Notes: generated by a model not told the origin, from the sequence alone. Shown: positions 1 through 8,948, counted from the first letter of the stretch. The stretch is DNA of 64,000 bases from Flavobacteriales bacterium (GCA_016716605.1 JADJWA010000002.1:349075-413074); one strand, 5' to 3'. Made by a program: numbers and translations.

Positions 1-1
1 C

Positions 2-1774
2 GATGGCGTGATCGCCAACGATACGCACCCGCCCGGCGTGCAGGTCTTCGAGTGGTTCTGGGCCCGGCTCTTCTCCTTGGAAGAAGCCGACATGAAGCTG
101 CCCTTCATCCTCATGAGCCTCGCGGCCATCGTGCTGCTGTATCGCTTCGCCCTGGCCTGGACTGGATCCGGTGCAGCGCTGATGCTGGCCGCTTTAATGG
201 TCACCTTGCAGTACAGCGTTTTCTATGGACAGCTCGCACGGCCTTATGCAGCGGGCCTCTTCACCACGGCACTGCTCGCCGATCAACTCACGCGCTGGCT
301 CGCCAATGGCAATCGGAAGGCGCTCATCGGATCGGCCTTCGCCATGGTGGCCAGCGGCTATGCGCATCACTTCAGCTTGCTGCTCGCCATCCTCATGGCG
401 CTCACGGGGCTGCTGCTCGCTACCGTAGGAAAGCGCAAGCAGTGGATCATGGCGTGCGCCTCGGCGGGCCTGCTCTACCTGCCCAACCTGCCCATCTTCT
501 TCACCCAGCTCAACCAAGGTGGCTTGTCGGGCTGGCTTCAAGCGCCCAATGCGGATTGGCTCCCGCACTACGCCGCCTACATCGCGCATTGGTCGCCGTT
601 CATGGGCGGCGCGCTCGTCATCGCCGTGATGATCTCCGTGACGCTCTCGCTGCGCTCAGGAACGCTGCCCGCTCCCACGAAATGGATGCTCATCCTCTGG
701 GGCGCCGCGCCATTGGCCATCGGCTACTGCTACTCCGTGTGGCGTGCACCGGTGCTGCAATTCTCGGTGGTGCTCTTCAGCTTCCCCTACCTCGCGCTCT
801 TCTTCCTGCAAGGGCTCAGGCATCTGCCGAAGCGCATGGTGGTCACGGGCACCATCCTCGTTGCTGGCGTGAGCGTGCATTCGCTGGTGCATGCGCGCAA
901 GCACTACACGGTCACCTACCATTCGAAGTACGAGGCCATGCTCCGAACGGCCATCGATGCCACCAAGCAATTGGGACGCGATCAAGTGCTGGTGCTGTTC
1001 GAGACCGAGTGGCACATGGTCGATTTCTACAAGCGCCATTGGGGCGTGCCCGAGGGCGAATTGAACGCCGTGAACATCCTTGGCATGCCGCAGGCGCGCA
1101 TCGACTCGATCGTCGCCGCGCACACTGGCGACCACGTGCTGCTGGGCCGAAGCAACGGCGGCTTGGATGAGTCGCCCGCATTGGTGCAGCAGCGCTTCCC
1201 GCGATTGGCGGACCGCCGCGACTTGGTTGAAGGACAGGTGCTGCGCTTCAGCCGAAGGCCCATTGCCAACCAACGCTTCGACCGCGATACGGTGGCGCAC
1301 CTGGCTCCGGCGCATCAGTTCGGGCCGTGGGAGGTGAGTGAATGGACCGCACGCAGCCCATCAGGCTGGGACATGGCCGGGCATGAATTCGGGATGTTGA
1401 TCGATATCGGCTTGGATAGCGTCGCGCATGATGCTGACGATGCGATCGAGGTGGTGCTGGACATTGATGGCTACAGCCCGGATGCCGATGCTGCGATCGT
1501 GGCAGAGCTGCATGGCGCTGACAGCTCATTGTTCTACCGCACAGGAGAATTGGAGCCAACGCTTCGTGCCGCCGGAAGGAGCTCCCTGGTGGTAGCCTTG
1601 TGCCCGTCGTATTCAGGCGCAGCGCATGGGGCCCGGCTGCGCACCTACGTGCACAACCGAAGCAAAGGCCCACTGCAAGTGCGCTCCTTCACCGTGCTGC
1701 GCCGCGATGCGAATCCGGTGCGCGATGCAGTGCTCGGCCCTATTCCCTGGCTGGGACGTTTCCCTCCGGAATGA
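2..1774 (+). CDS. GT-C fold (PMT/ArnT-like) membrane glycosyltransferase, 5' partial
   Basis: The open frame enters from the left edge, so the true start lies outside the window; the GTG at 8 is internal. The first visible residues, DGVIANDTHPPG, resemble the first periplasmic loop of GT39/PMT-type transferases, where an acidic residue before HPP is catalytic. A YGQLARPYA segment follows, also typical of this family. About eight hydrophobic segments fill the first 300 residues. The last ~260 residues are soluble, probably a periplasmic beta-rich domain. The family moves a sugar from a polyprenyl-phosphate donor to lipid or protein on the outer face of the inner membrane; donor and acceptor cannot be read here. 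It ends convergently against the DUF3078 gene with a shared hairpin. Confidence 0.75.
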   Translation, partial: DGVIANDTHPPGVQVFEWFWARLFSLEEADMKLPFILMSLAAIVLLYRFALAWTGSGAALMLAALMVTLQYSVFYGQLARPYAAGLFTTALLADQLTRWLANGNRKALIGSAFAMVASGYAHHFSLLLAILMALTGLLLATVGKRKQWIMACASAGLLYLPNLPIFFTQLNQGGLSGWLQAPNADWLPHYAAYIAHWSPFMGGALVIAVMISVTLSLRSGTLPAPTKWMLILWGAAPLAIGYCYSVWRAPVLQFSVVLFSFPYLALFFLQGLRHLPKRMVVTGTILVAGVSVHSLVHARKHYTVTYHSKYEAMLRTAIDATKQLGRDQVLVLFETEWHMVDFYKRHWGVPEGELNAVNILGMPQARIDSIVAAHTGDHVLLGRSNGGLDESPALVQQRFPRLADRRDLVEGQVLRFSRRPIANQRFDRDTVAHLAPAHQFGPWEVSEWTARSPSGWDMAGHEFGMLIDIGLDSVAHDADDAIEVVLDIDGYSPDADAAIVAELHGADSSLFYRTGELEPTLRAAGRSSLVVALCPSYSGAAHGARLRTYVHNRSKGPLQVRSFTVLRRDANPVRDAVLGPIPWLGRFPPE

Positions 1775-1801
1775 GCGAAGGCCGCACATGGCGGCCTTCG
1801 C
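1775..1801. terminator. Bidirectional hairpin between convergent genes
   Basis: A perfect 11-bp stem (GCGAAGGCCGC / GCGGCCTTCGC) with loop ACATG begins right after the stop of the glycosyltransferase and lies 18 bases past the stop of the opposing gene. It lacks a strong U-tract, so the terminator role is inferred from position. Confidence 0.7.
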
Positions 1802-1819
1802 AATGGAGAACAACGGCGA

Positions 1820-2779
1820 TCAGAGCTTCACCGTGAGGCCGATGCTCAAGGTCTGCTTGAACTGCGTGGCGGGGCCTGCATACGGAACGCCCTCGGCATC
1901 CTTCTTCGGCAGATTGGTATCGTGGTCATACAGCAGCAACGTGTTCAGCGTAGCAGCGAACCAGTCGTTCACCTTGAAGGTCCAAAGCGTTTCCCAGGTC
2001 ACATCCATGTTGCCAGGCTCGCGCAGGTAATTGCTGAAGATGTCGCCACGGGTCATGAAGCTTATGTTCTTGGCCAATTCGGTCTTGTACATGAAGCGCA
2101 GGTAGCCGCCTGCTTCGAGCTCGGTGGTGTTGCCGTTCTTCACGCCGTAGACGCGGAGCTCGGAATCGGTGCTCCCGCCCCAGAGCAGTTCATCATTCAC
2201 GATCACCAGGCGCGCCGTGGCCGGCGAGATGAACACCGAGAAGTTGTCGTTGGGCTTGTAGTCGAGACCGAGGCCGAGCAGGCCGTAGGCGGGCGCGAGG
2301 AAATTCGAGATGCGCGTGCCATCGGTGTTGAAGCCTTCGGTGAACTGGGTCCGGAACTGGAACACGCCGGCGAGATACCAATGCTTCTTGAGGTCGTAGC
2401 CGTACTTGCTGTTCAGCTCGATGCGGTCATCGGTCTTCACAGGATCGCCATCCTCGATCTGCTGGCCCCCGAAAGCGAGTACCAGGCTGTTATCCCAGGC
2501 GCGGCGGCCCTTCTTCCAATTGGCAGCGCCATTGAACATGGCGATTCCGCTCACGGTGTTGAATCCGCCTGCGGCCCAATTGGTGAGGCTCACCTGCGTC
2601 ATGTTCAGGCTGAAGACGCCGCTGCGCTGCCACTTGCCATCGAGGCTGTCGGTGGTGTGGCGGGCAGCCGCCGCTGCAGCAGCGGCATCGCGGGCCTTCT
2701 GATCGATGTCTTCCTGGGCGATGGTGCTGATGGCTGTCAGGGCAGCAAGGTTGAATAGGACAACTCGCGCGATTCTCAT
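1820..2779 (-). CDS. DUF3078 domain protein, secreted
   Basis: A 319-residue protein. The start at 2779 is chosen because MRIARVVLFNLAALTAISTIAQ is a good signal peptide; an upstream in-frame start would add 21 residues unlike a signal. The mature protein begins with a charged/Ala-rich stretch and then KWQRSGVFSLNMTQVSLTNW, the DUF3078 hallmark. The rest alternates aromatic and polar residues as in an outer-membrane beta-barrel. DUF3078 proteins are restricted to Bacteroidota and their function is unknown; an outer-membrane location is inferred. A possible -7 element CACCTTTG lies at 2809-2816 on the same strand. Confidence 0.85.
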   Translation of the reverse strand: MRIARVVLFNLAALTAISTIAQEDIDQKARDAAAAAAAARHTTDSLDGKWQRSGVFSLNMTQVSLTNWAAGGFNTVSGIAMFNGAANWKKGRRAWDNSLVLAFGGQQIEDGDPVKTDDRIELNSKYGYDLKKHWYLAGVFQFRTQFTEGFNTDGTRISNFLAPAYGLLGLGLDYKPNDNFSVFISPATARLVIVNDELLWGGSTDSELRVYGVKNGNTTELEAGGYLRFMYKTELAKNISFMTRGDIFSNYLREPGNMDVTWETLWTFKVNDWFAATLNTLLLYDHDTNLPKKDAEGVPYAGPATQFKQTLSIGLTVKL

Positions 2780-2838
2780 GGACGGCGATTTAGTTTGGTT
2801 ATGGTTTGCAAAGGTGGCAACGGGAAGCGGACCGGATA

Positions 2839-2967
2839 TCATGAATGTTCAGCTGCACGCTGGTCGAGCACGCCGATTCGGTCCGCATCGGGCTTGCGAC
2901 GAATCTCCCTGACGATCTCCTCATCCGCGGCCTCGGGGACCGGTATGACCTTCTTACTGAACAGCAC
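2839..2967 (-). CDS. Possible 42-residue small protein
   Basis: A short frame starting with GTG directly after an in-frame TAG. It reads MLFSKKVIPVPEAADEEIVR and continues as a charged, helix-prone tail to a stop at 2839. Third positions are GC-rich as in neighbouring genes. It sits between tRNA-Val and the DUF3078 gene. No family is recognised, and a chance open frame in GC-rich DNA is quite possible. Confidence 0.25.
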   Translation of the reverse strand: MLFSKKVIPVPEAADEEIVREIRRKPDADRIGVLDQRAAEHS

Positions 2968-3071
2968 CTAGGGAGCAGTGCTCGCTTGAGACGCGCTGCG
3001 TCGATCCGGCCACATCGCCTCCCGCGAACGGGTTGAAATGCCGATGGCCGCACTGGCGGCCATCGTACTTG

Positions 3072-3146
3072 TGGGCGCTATTGGATTCGAACCAACGACC
3101 CCCACCTTGTCAAGGTGGTGCTCTGAACCAGCTGAGCTAAGCGCCC
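3072..3146 (-). tRNA. tRNA-Val (anticodon GAC)
   Basis: The reverse strand folds as a full cloverleaf: acceptor GGGCGCT/AGCGCCC, D-arm AGCTCAGCTGG, anticodon stem CCACC/GGTGG around loop TTGACAA (anticodon GAC, reading GUC valine), and T-loop TTCGAAT. The 3' discriminator A is followed by CAA, so CCA is not encoded. Length is 75 nt. Confidence 0.95.
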
Positions 3147-3174
3147 GGTTGCAGCCCTTCGGCCGCGCGGGCCG

Positions 3175-3182
3175 CGAATGTA
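3175..3182 (-). promoter_or_regulatory. Predicted -7 box of tRNA-Val
   Basis: TACATTCG followed by CGGCC, about 29 bases upstream of the tRNA 5' end. The same string TACATTCGCGGCC precedes rpsF at 10125-10132. It fits the Bacteroidota TAnnTTTG -7 element with one change. No clear -33 TTTG is seen. Confidence 0.5.
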
Positions 3183-3213
3183 GGCTGCGCCCCCGAACCT
3201 GGAAATGCCCGGT

Positions 3214-3957
3214 TCACTCCGCGCTGACAGCGAGCACCAGGTTATCCATGAGTTGCGGGCATGGCTCCTCAATGCCCATGGCCGTGCCGGCAGCGAGCAG
3301 GTCGATGCCTTGCAGGACCGTGCTCCATTCCACCTTCAAGCGTGCGCGAACGACCTGCTCGCCTAGCTCCGGCTCCAACTCCAAACTGAGCGGGCGCACC
3401 AAGGCATCAGTCGCGCAATGGCACACGAACGATTCGTCCTCCGAATCGGAGAAGTCACCATCACCGTTCACGTCCACCAGGCCCTCGAGCTGCAGGAACT
3501 TGAAGCCGGCGGCCGGGTTCCAGTCCCAATGATTGCCCGGTGCGTTCAGCGGATACGGTAACGAGAGCGGATTCGCGTGGTTCAAGGCGCTGTCGAGGCC
3601 CAGATTGAAGCGCAAGCGGCGTACATCGGTGGTTGGTACCCGGCCGATGCCATTCTCCTGAAAGTAACCCAGTAGCGCGTCTTCCACGACAGCGCTCATC
3701 GGGAATTCGGCAACCGTGTCGCCTTCTGCATTCTCTGCCACGAACCCCGACGCGATGAACTTCAAGGTGGTGAAGCGAATTGCATTCCCCGCCCCATCGC
3801 TGAGCGCATCTTGCGGGTCGAAGGGCAACGAATCGAATGAATGCATGACGCGGACTGCCAAAGTGGGTCGCGTATCCTCCGGCTCCACGGGATCAGGCGG
3901 TACGCACGCCGATAAGCAGCCGAGCAGGAATACCCCAAGAAAAGTTCGCAATCGCAT
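3214..3957 (-). CDS. MbnP-like metal-binding lipoprotein (copy 1)
   Basis: A 247-residue protein. The start at 3957 gives a lipoprotein signal, MRLRTFLGVFLLGCLSAC, with lipobox LSAC. It carries the MbnP-family pattern: IRFTTLKFIASGF, FNLGLDSALNHANP, NHWDWNPAAGFKF, a calcium-like DVNGDGDFSD stretch, and CHCATDAL. MbnP proteins are periplasmic copper-associated proteins whose Trp can be oxidised by the diheme enzyme MbnH; no MbnH gene is present here. It lies directly downstream of a second MbnP-like gene, with a hairpin between them. Exact metal and role are inferred. Confidence 0.85.
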   Translation of the reverse strand: MRLRTFLGVFLLGCLSACVPPDPVEPEDTRPTLAVRVMHSFDSLPFDPQDALSDGAGNAIRFTTLKFIASGFVAENAEGDTVAEFPMSAVVEDALLGYFQENGIGRVPTTDVRRLRFNLGLDSALNHANPLSLPYPLNAPGNHWDWNPAAGFKFLQLEGLVDVNGDGDFSDSEDESFVCHCATDALVRPLSLELEPELGEQVVRARLKVEWSTVLQGIDLLAAGTAMGIEEPCPQLMDNLVLAVSAE

Positions 3958-3982
3958 CGCGCCGAAAGCTAAGGCCAGTGGC

Positions 3983-4016
3983 AGCGCCGCTGGAGGCATG
4001 TGCCCCCAGCGGCGCT
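3983..4016 (-). terminator. Hairpin between the two MbnP-like genes
   Basis: An 11-bp stem AGCGCCGCTGG / CCAGCGGCGCT with a 12-base loop, located 7 bases after the stop of the upstream MbnP-like gene. It may attenuate transcription into the second copy or protect the 3' end. Confidence 0.6.
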
Positions 4017-4022
4017 ATGCCC

Positions 4023-4781
4023 CTAGAGCTCGGTAATGGCGGTCACGAGGTTGCTCATGGCCTGCACATTATTCGGACCTCCGCCCATGGCCACGTTATT
4101 CGTGAGCAGGTCGAGGCCCATGAGCAGCACGGCCACATCCAGCTTGCCGGTAACGGTCACCGCACCGCCGTTCACATCCTGATGGAAGTGGAAGTGATCC
4201 TCGGAGAGCAGCGCATCGGTGGCGCAGTGGTAGGTGAAGGTGAGATCAGCGGCATCATCGAAATCGCCGTCGCCATTGCCATCCACATGGCCTTCCATGT
4301 TCAGGAACTTGTACCCAGCGGCGGGATTCCAGCTCCAGTGCATGCCGGGGATATTGAGCGGATAGGCGGCCGTGGTGGGATCCGCGTGGTTCACGGTGCT
4401 ATCGAGGCCCAGATTGAAATGCACTTCATGGATGTGGCCCGCGTTCATGGTGCCCAGCTCGAAGGAGGCCGTGGGCGTGGCACCGTCGAAGAGCACGACC
4501 TTGTCGTGGAATTCCGCCACGGACGCGCCGCCGTCATCCTCCATGTGGAAATCGGAGGCATAGAACTTCAGCGTGGTGAACTGGATGGCGTGGCCCATGC
4601 CATCGGAGTAGACGGCGTTGATGTCGAAGGCGTTGGCACCATGCATGAAATTGAGACGCGTGCTCACCGTGGCAGCTCCTCCGCCGCCGTGATCGTGGTC
4701 ATGCTCTTCCTCCGTCTCCTTCTTGCACGCGGTGAGGCTCAAGGCAACGAGGGCCCAAAGCGAGATCCTGTAAATGCTCAT
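4023..4781 (-). CDS. MbnP-like metal-binding lipoprotein (copy 2)
   Basis: A 252-residue protein with lipoprotein signal ending LSLTAC followed by KKETEEEHDHDHGGGG; this His/Asp/Glu-rich linker suggests metal binding and is absent from copy 1. The MbnP core is clear: IQFTTLKFYASDF, FNLGLDSTVNHADP, MHWSWNPAAGYKF, DGNGDGDFDDAAD, CHCATDAL. It is clearly homologous to the gene at 3214 and probably a tandem duplicate. It starts 3 bases after the stop of the upstream predicted outer-membrane protein, so the two are almost certainly co-transcribed. Likely role: periplasmic copper handling, by family. Confidence 0.88.
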   Translation of the reverse strand: MSIYRISLWALVALSLTACKKETEEEHDHDHGGGGAATVSTRLNFMHGANAFDINAVYSDGMGHAIQFTTLKFYASDFHMEDDGGASVAEFHDKVVLFDGATPTASFELGTMNAGHIHEVHFNLGLDSTVNHADPTTAAYPLNIPGMHWSWNPAAGYKFLNMEGHVDGNGDGDFDDAADLTFTYHCATDALLSEDHFHFHQDVNGGAVTVTGKLDVAVLLMGLDLLTNNVAMGGGPNNVQAMSNLVTAITEL

Positions 4782-4784
4782 GGT

Positions 4785-5723
4785 TCAGTGTTGTTTGATG
4801 TTGTAGGTGAGGCCCAGGACGAAACGCTCGCGGTTGGGGATCATCTGCTCTCCCAGTTGACGCGCAACAGCGTACTGGAAGGCGCCTTGGAATCCCCAGG
4901 AGCGCCACCACATGCGGAGCCCTGCATGGGTGAAAAGGGTTGAGCTGCCGGTGCCATCGATGGCCTCACCATCGTGGGCATCCTTTCCGGCAAGCTCGTG
5001 GTACGCGCCCAAGGAGGGCAGCACTTTCCAATCTGCGCCGCGCTCGTAGCGACGGAATAACTCGAGCGTGGTGCTGATGCCATGCCCCATCCGGTGCCCA
5101 TCTGCGCCTTCGCCATTCCGCCGACCGATCACAGTGATCGCCACGCCATTCCGATTGCGCCGAACGCTGTATTCGGCACTGCCGAGCAGGTCCCAAGCGC
5201 CGGTGCTGGGCTGCTGGTCATGCTGCACTTCAGCTTCGCGATACCGCATGGCGGTCTGGCCCACGGGCACCTTAGCGCCGATGCCCAGCATCACGCGGTG
5301 CGCGGTGCGCTCGTCGGTGGTGGTGCACTTGGTATTGGCCACGAGATAGCGGGCAATGGCATAGGGGTCGGCCACGGCATAAACATCGGCCGACACCTTG
5401 CCGTTCACGGCGCTGTAGTTGTTCACCGCAGGAACGGCTGCCAGGACAGCCAGCCGTTTCGTGAGCCAGAGGTCGGCACGCAGTTCCACCACCTGGTAAA
5501 GCTCACGATAGCGCATGTCGTCAGGGGTGCTGGCCGCATGATCACCGTGCTTCAGCGCCTTGCTCACGCCCGGCAAGGTGCCTTCCAGCCTCCGATACCG
5601 GTAAAGCAGGCCAACGGTCGAGGTTCGGTCGTGCGGCTGTATGCCAAGGAAGATCCCGCAAACATCGCACGCTGTGGTCAGGATGGGCAGGAGCGCCAAC
5701 CCGACAACGACTAAGTGTCGCAT
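4785..5723 (-). CDS. Predicted outer-membrane beta-barrel protein beside MbnP genes
   Basis: A 312-residue protein with signal peptide MRHLVVVGLALLPILTTA followed directly by CDVCGIFLGI. The body has amphipathic strands (GLLYRYRRLEG, LRADLWLTKRLAVLAAVPAV, VMLGIGAKVPVG) and ends in LGLTYNIKQH, as expected for an outer-membrane barrel. The N-terminal CDVCG could bind a metal. The tight coupling with the MbnP-like gene points to transport or sensing of copper or another metal across the outer membrane. The family name is not certain. Confidence 0.7.
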   Translation of the reverse strand: MRHLVVVGLALLPILTTACDVCGIFLGIQPHDRTSTVGLLYRYRRLEGTLPGVSKALKHGDHAASTPDDMRYRELYQVVELRADLWLTKRLAVLAAVPAVNNYSAVNGKVSADVYAVADPYAIARYLVANTKCTTTDERTAHRVMLGIGAKVPVGQTAMRYREAEVQHDQQPSTGAWDLLGSAEYSVRRNRNGVAITVIGRRNGEGADGHRMGHGISTTLELFRRYERGADWKVLPSLGAYHELAGKDAHDGEAIDGTGSSTLFTHAGLRMWWRSWGFQGAFQYAVARQLGEQMIPNRERFVLGLTYNIKQH

Positions 5724-5785
5724 GGAAAAGGGTTAGAAGGTTCGACGGACGGCGCCGCTCATAAAGGGCGCCCTTGCGTTCGCAC

Positions 5786-6160
5786 CTACCCCCAGGGCAC
5801 GGGATCGCTCTGTGCCCGGAATCCGTTCAGAAGGCCGACCGCTACACACGCGAAACGGCGCGGCTCGCTCATGTTCGTAATCACGACAGGCGCACCGAAA
5901 TCATCCACGGCCGGCTCGGTCCGGAAATCGATCCGCTCGGCCGGAAAGCCTTGCGTTGCCTCGCGCTCCAGCGCCTTCAGCTGCTTGCTCAAGTGGCATT
6001 GTCCGTGGCAGGTCCGCATTTCAGCAGCGACTTCGCGCTGCATGCAGAGCTCACGCTCGATATAACCCTGGCGCAATTGGAAGTGCAGCACGAAGAGCGA
6101 AGGTGCCACGATGCCGGCCAGGATGGCCATTAGCAGCACGACGGCTCCTTTCCTGAGCAT
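5786..6160 (-). CDS. Small membrane-anchored protein with C-x(n)-CxGxC motif
   Basis: A 124-residue protein with an N-terminal membrane segment (GAVVLLMAILAGIVAPSLFV), then YIERELCMQR and TCHGQCHLSKQLKALE. The Cys pattern resembles short Bacteroidota proteins with CxGKCYLxKQL found near metal or heme genes. It is the first gene of the minus-strand set that continues with the barrel protein and two MbnP-like lipoproteins, 62 bases upstream of the former. A metal-binding role is inferred from the cysteines and context only. Confidence 0.65.
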   Translation of the reverse strand: MLRKGAVVLLMAILAGIVAPSLFVLHFQLRQGYIERELCMQREVAAEMRTCHGQCHLSKQLKALEREATQGFPAERIDFRTEPAVDDFGAPVVITNMSEPRRFACVAVGLLNGFRAQSDPVPWG

Positions 6161-6240
6161 GCTGCAATACTACGGTGTCAAGAGCCGGACGAGGTGATGA
6201 CCATCAGGTCTTGTCAACAACCATCTTTGGCGAGCTACGC

Positions 6241-7830
6241 ATGCTCCATCACGACCTGCTGCTCGTCATCGGGCTGCTCTTCGCGGCATCGCTGCTCACC
6301 TTGCTGGGACCCAAGCTGCGGATCGCGCAGCCGATCCTCCTGGTGCTCGGGGGATTGGCGATTGCCCTGATTCCGGGCGTGCCGCACGTGAAGCTCGAGC
6401 CCGAACTGGTCTTCCTGGTCTTCCTGCCCCCACTGCTTTATGAAGCGGCGTGGTTCACCTCGTGGCGGGCCTTCTGGAAATGGAAGCGCAGCATCCTGAT
6501 GCTGGCCTTCGGGCTGGTGTTCTTCACTTCACTGGTGGTGGCCTTCTTCACCAGCTGGCTCATCCCGGGATTCACCCTGGCGATGGGCTTCCTGTTGGGC
6601 GGCATCATCAGCCCGCCAGATGCCGTGGCTGCCACGTCGGTGCTGAAGGGCATGCCCATTCCCAAGCGGGCCACGGCGATCCTTGAAGGCGAGAGCCTGG
6701 TGAACGATGCCAGCAGCCTCATCGTGTTCCGCTTCGCACTGGCAGCTGTTGTTTCCGGGCAATTCGTGGCGGCTGAAGCGTTGGAGCAATTCACGGTCCT
6801 GGTGCTCGGGGGCATCGTGGTCGGACTGGTCATCGCACACACGGTGTACTTCCTGCACCGGGCACTGCCCACTACGCCGAGCATCGATACTGCCATGACG
6901 CTGATGTCGCCTTACATCATGTACATCGCGGCGGAGGAGCTTGAATGCTCCGGCGTGATGAGCGTGGTCACCGGCGGGCTCTTCCTCTCATTCCGCTCGC
7001 ACGCATTCCTGGACTACCGCGCCCGCGTGCAGGCCACGCAGGTCTGGCACACGGTGAGCTTCGTGCTGAATGCCTTGGTCTTCATCCTCATCGGGCTGGA
7101 TCTGCCGGTGATCGTGGAAGGGCTCAGCGCTCAAGCCTTGGGTGAAGCGATCGGCTACGGCCTGCTTGTGAGCCTGTTGGTGATCGCCGTGCGCTTTCTC
7201 TGGATGTATCCTGCTGCCCATATTCCGCGCTGGCTGTTCGCAAGCATCCGCAGGAATGAGCAATCACCCGGCTGGCGCGGGCCTACGCTTCTCAGTTGGG
7301 CTGGCATGCGCGGGGTGGTGTCGCTGGCGGCCGCATTATCCATTCCCGTGGCCCTGCCCAATGGCGAACCCTTCCCGCATCGCGAGACGATCCTGGTGAT
7401 CACCTTCACCGTGATCCTTGTAACGCTCGTGGGCCAGGGCCTCACGTTGCCCTGGATGGTGCGCCGGCTGAACATGGGTGAGTTGGACGCCGACACGCCG
7501 CATGCGGAACAGGAACTTGCGCTGCGGGTCAGAATGGTGCGCGCTGTGGTGGAGCATGTGGCCTCGCTGCCTGATCGTGATCAGCGCCTGGAACGCGTGC
7601 ACCAGCACTTCCTGAGCCTCGAGCAGAATTACCTCAAGGCGCTGGAGGAGCTGCGCGATGCCGAAACAGCGGCACTGCCCGAGGATGGCAACCGCGAACT
7701 GCAGCGCGCCCTGATCGCCGTGCAGCGCCGCTCACTGGCCGATGCGCGCCGGGAACGGGCCTTCGATGCGGAAGTCATGCGCAAGATGGAAGGCCAGCTG
7801 GACCTGGAGGAAATGCGGATGAACAACTGA
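6241..7830 (+). CDS. CPA1-family Na+/H+ antiporter (NhaP-like)
   Basis: A 529-residue protein. ATG 6241 is chosen because the hydrophobic first helix starts at once (MLHHDLLLVIGLLFAASLL); the frame is open further upstream without resemblance. It has about 12 membrane segments over the first ~400 residues, with the CPA1 signatures LVFLVFLPPLLYEAAW, ISPPDAVAATSVLKG and ILEGESLVNDASSL, whose Asp and Glu residues carry protons and cations. A cytoplasmic, charged C-terminal tail of ~120 residues follows. It should expel sodium or potassium in exchange for protons. The bestrophin-like gene begins 3 bases after its stop, so they form an operon. Confidence 0.92.
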   Translation: MLHHDLLLVIGLLFAASLLTLLGPKLRIAQPILLVLGGLAIALIPGVPHVKLEPELVFLVFLPPLLYEAAWFTSWRAFWKWKRSILMLAFGLVFFTSLVVAFFTSWLIPGFTLAMGFLLGGIISPPDAVAATSVLKGMPIPKRATAILEGESLVNDASSLIVFRFALAAVVSGQFVAAEALEQFTVLVLGGIVVGLVIAHTVYFLHRALPTTPSIDTAMTLMSPYIMYIAAEELECSGVMSVVTGGLFLSFRSHAFLDYRARVQATQVWHTVSFVLNALVFILIGLDLPVIVEGLSAQALGEAIGYGLLVSLLVIAVRFLWMYPAAHIPRWLFASIRRNEQSPGWRGPTLLSWAGMRGVVSLAAALSIPVALPNGEPFPHRETILVITFTVILVTLVGQGLTLPWMVRRLNMGELDADTPHAEQELALRVRMVRAVVEHVASLPDRDQRLERVHQHFLSLEQNYLKALEELRDAETAALPEDGNRELQRALIAVQRRSLADARRERAFDAEVMRKMEGQLDLEEMRMNN

Positions 7831-7833
7831 ACC

Positions 7834-8856
7834 ATGCACGCAGGACGTCGATACTCCTTCTCACAAGTGGTCCATTGGACCCGGCGCGATATCTATTTCT
7901 TCCTTGTGCTCGGGGCCTTGCCCACCGCGCTCTACCACTTCCTCGGGTGGACCTGGCTCACGATCCCCTGGGTGCCCATCGCCATCGTGGGAACCGCCGT
8001 GGCCTTCATAGTCGGATTCAAGAACAACGCCACCTACGCGCGCCTGTGGGAGGCCCGCCAGATCTACGGCGCCATCGTGAACAGCAGCCGATCGTGGGCG
8101 ATCATGGCCATCGACTTCGTGAGCCCGATGCAGGCAAAGACGTCCCTAACCGACACAGAGCTCAAAGGCATCCGCACGCGGCTCATCCATCGGCATCTGG
8201 CTTGGCTGCATGCTTTGCGCTACCAGCTCCGCGTGCCCCGGACCTGGGAGCACACGATCAAGGTGTACAACCGGGAGTACCGGAAGAACTACACGGTGGA
8301 AGAACAGGACGGCCCACCCCTGTCGGATGCGATCGCTGGGCTGGTCAGTGATGAAGAACGGTCCGCAGTGCTCGCGAAGAGCAATGCCGCCGCGCAGCTC
8401 ATCGCCGCGCAATCGGCAGACCTCCGTGCGCTGCACGATCAAGGGCTAATCAGCACCCTGCACCATGTAGAGATGGAGAACCTGCTGGTCGCCCTGTACG
8501 ATCACCAGGGCAAGTGCGAGCGCATCAAGAACTTTCCCTATCCGAGGCAGTACGCCACCATCAACCTCATGTTCGTGCGCCTGTTCAACTGGATGGTGCC
8601 CTTCGGCATGCTGGGTGAATTCGCCAAGCTGGGCCCCGGCTTCATTTGGCTCACGGTTCCCTTCACCGTGGTGGTGGGCTGGGTGTTCATGATGATGGAG
8701 CGCATCGGCGAGGCCACGGAGAATCCTTTCGAGGGCAGCGCGAACGATGTGCCCATCACGGCCATCACGCGCACGATAGAGATCGACCTGCGCGAGATGC
8801 TCGGCGAGGCGCACAGCCTAGAGCCGCTGCAGCCGGTGAATGAAATCCTGTTGTGA
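7834..8856 (+). CDS. Bestrophin-family anion channel (UPF0187)
   Basis: A 340-residue protein. The N-terminal part matches bacterial bestrophins: RRDIYFFLVLGALPTALYHF, then VAFIVGFKNNATYARLWEAR and IVNSSRSWA. A charged cytoplasmic middle section follows, then two further membrane segments near 230-290 (FVRLFNWMVPFGMLGEFA, VPFTVVVGWVFMMMERIGEA). The ending ENPFEGSANDVPITAITRTI is also typical. Bacterial homologues form pentameric ion channels in the inner membrane. Coupling with the Na+/H+ antiporter 3 bases upstream suggests charge balance during ion exchange, which is inference. Confidence 0.9.
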   Translation: MHAGRRYSFSQVVHWTRRDIYFFLVLGALPTALYHFLGWTWLTIPWVPIAIVGTAVAFIVGFKNNATYARLWEARQIYGAIVNSSRSWAIMAIDFVSPMQAKTSLTDTELKGIRTRLIHRHLAWLHALRYQLRVPRTWEHTIKVYNREYRKNYTVEEQDGPPLSDAIAGLVSDEERSAVLAKSNAAAQLIAAQSADLRALHDQGLISTLHHVEMENLLVALYDHQGKCERIKNFPYPRQYATINLMFVRLFNWMVPFGMLGEFAKLGPGFIWLTVPFTVVVGWVFMMMERIGEATENPFEGSANDVPITAITRTIEIDLREMLGEAHSLEPLQPVNEILL

Positions 8857-8948
8857 GGTCGGTGAAGAGGGTGAAAGAGGGGGGCGAAGCCATGACCATG
8901 GACTGACCCTGCCGCGCTATTCCAGGACGATGGCCGATTGCCAAGAAG

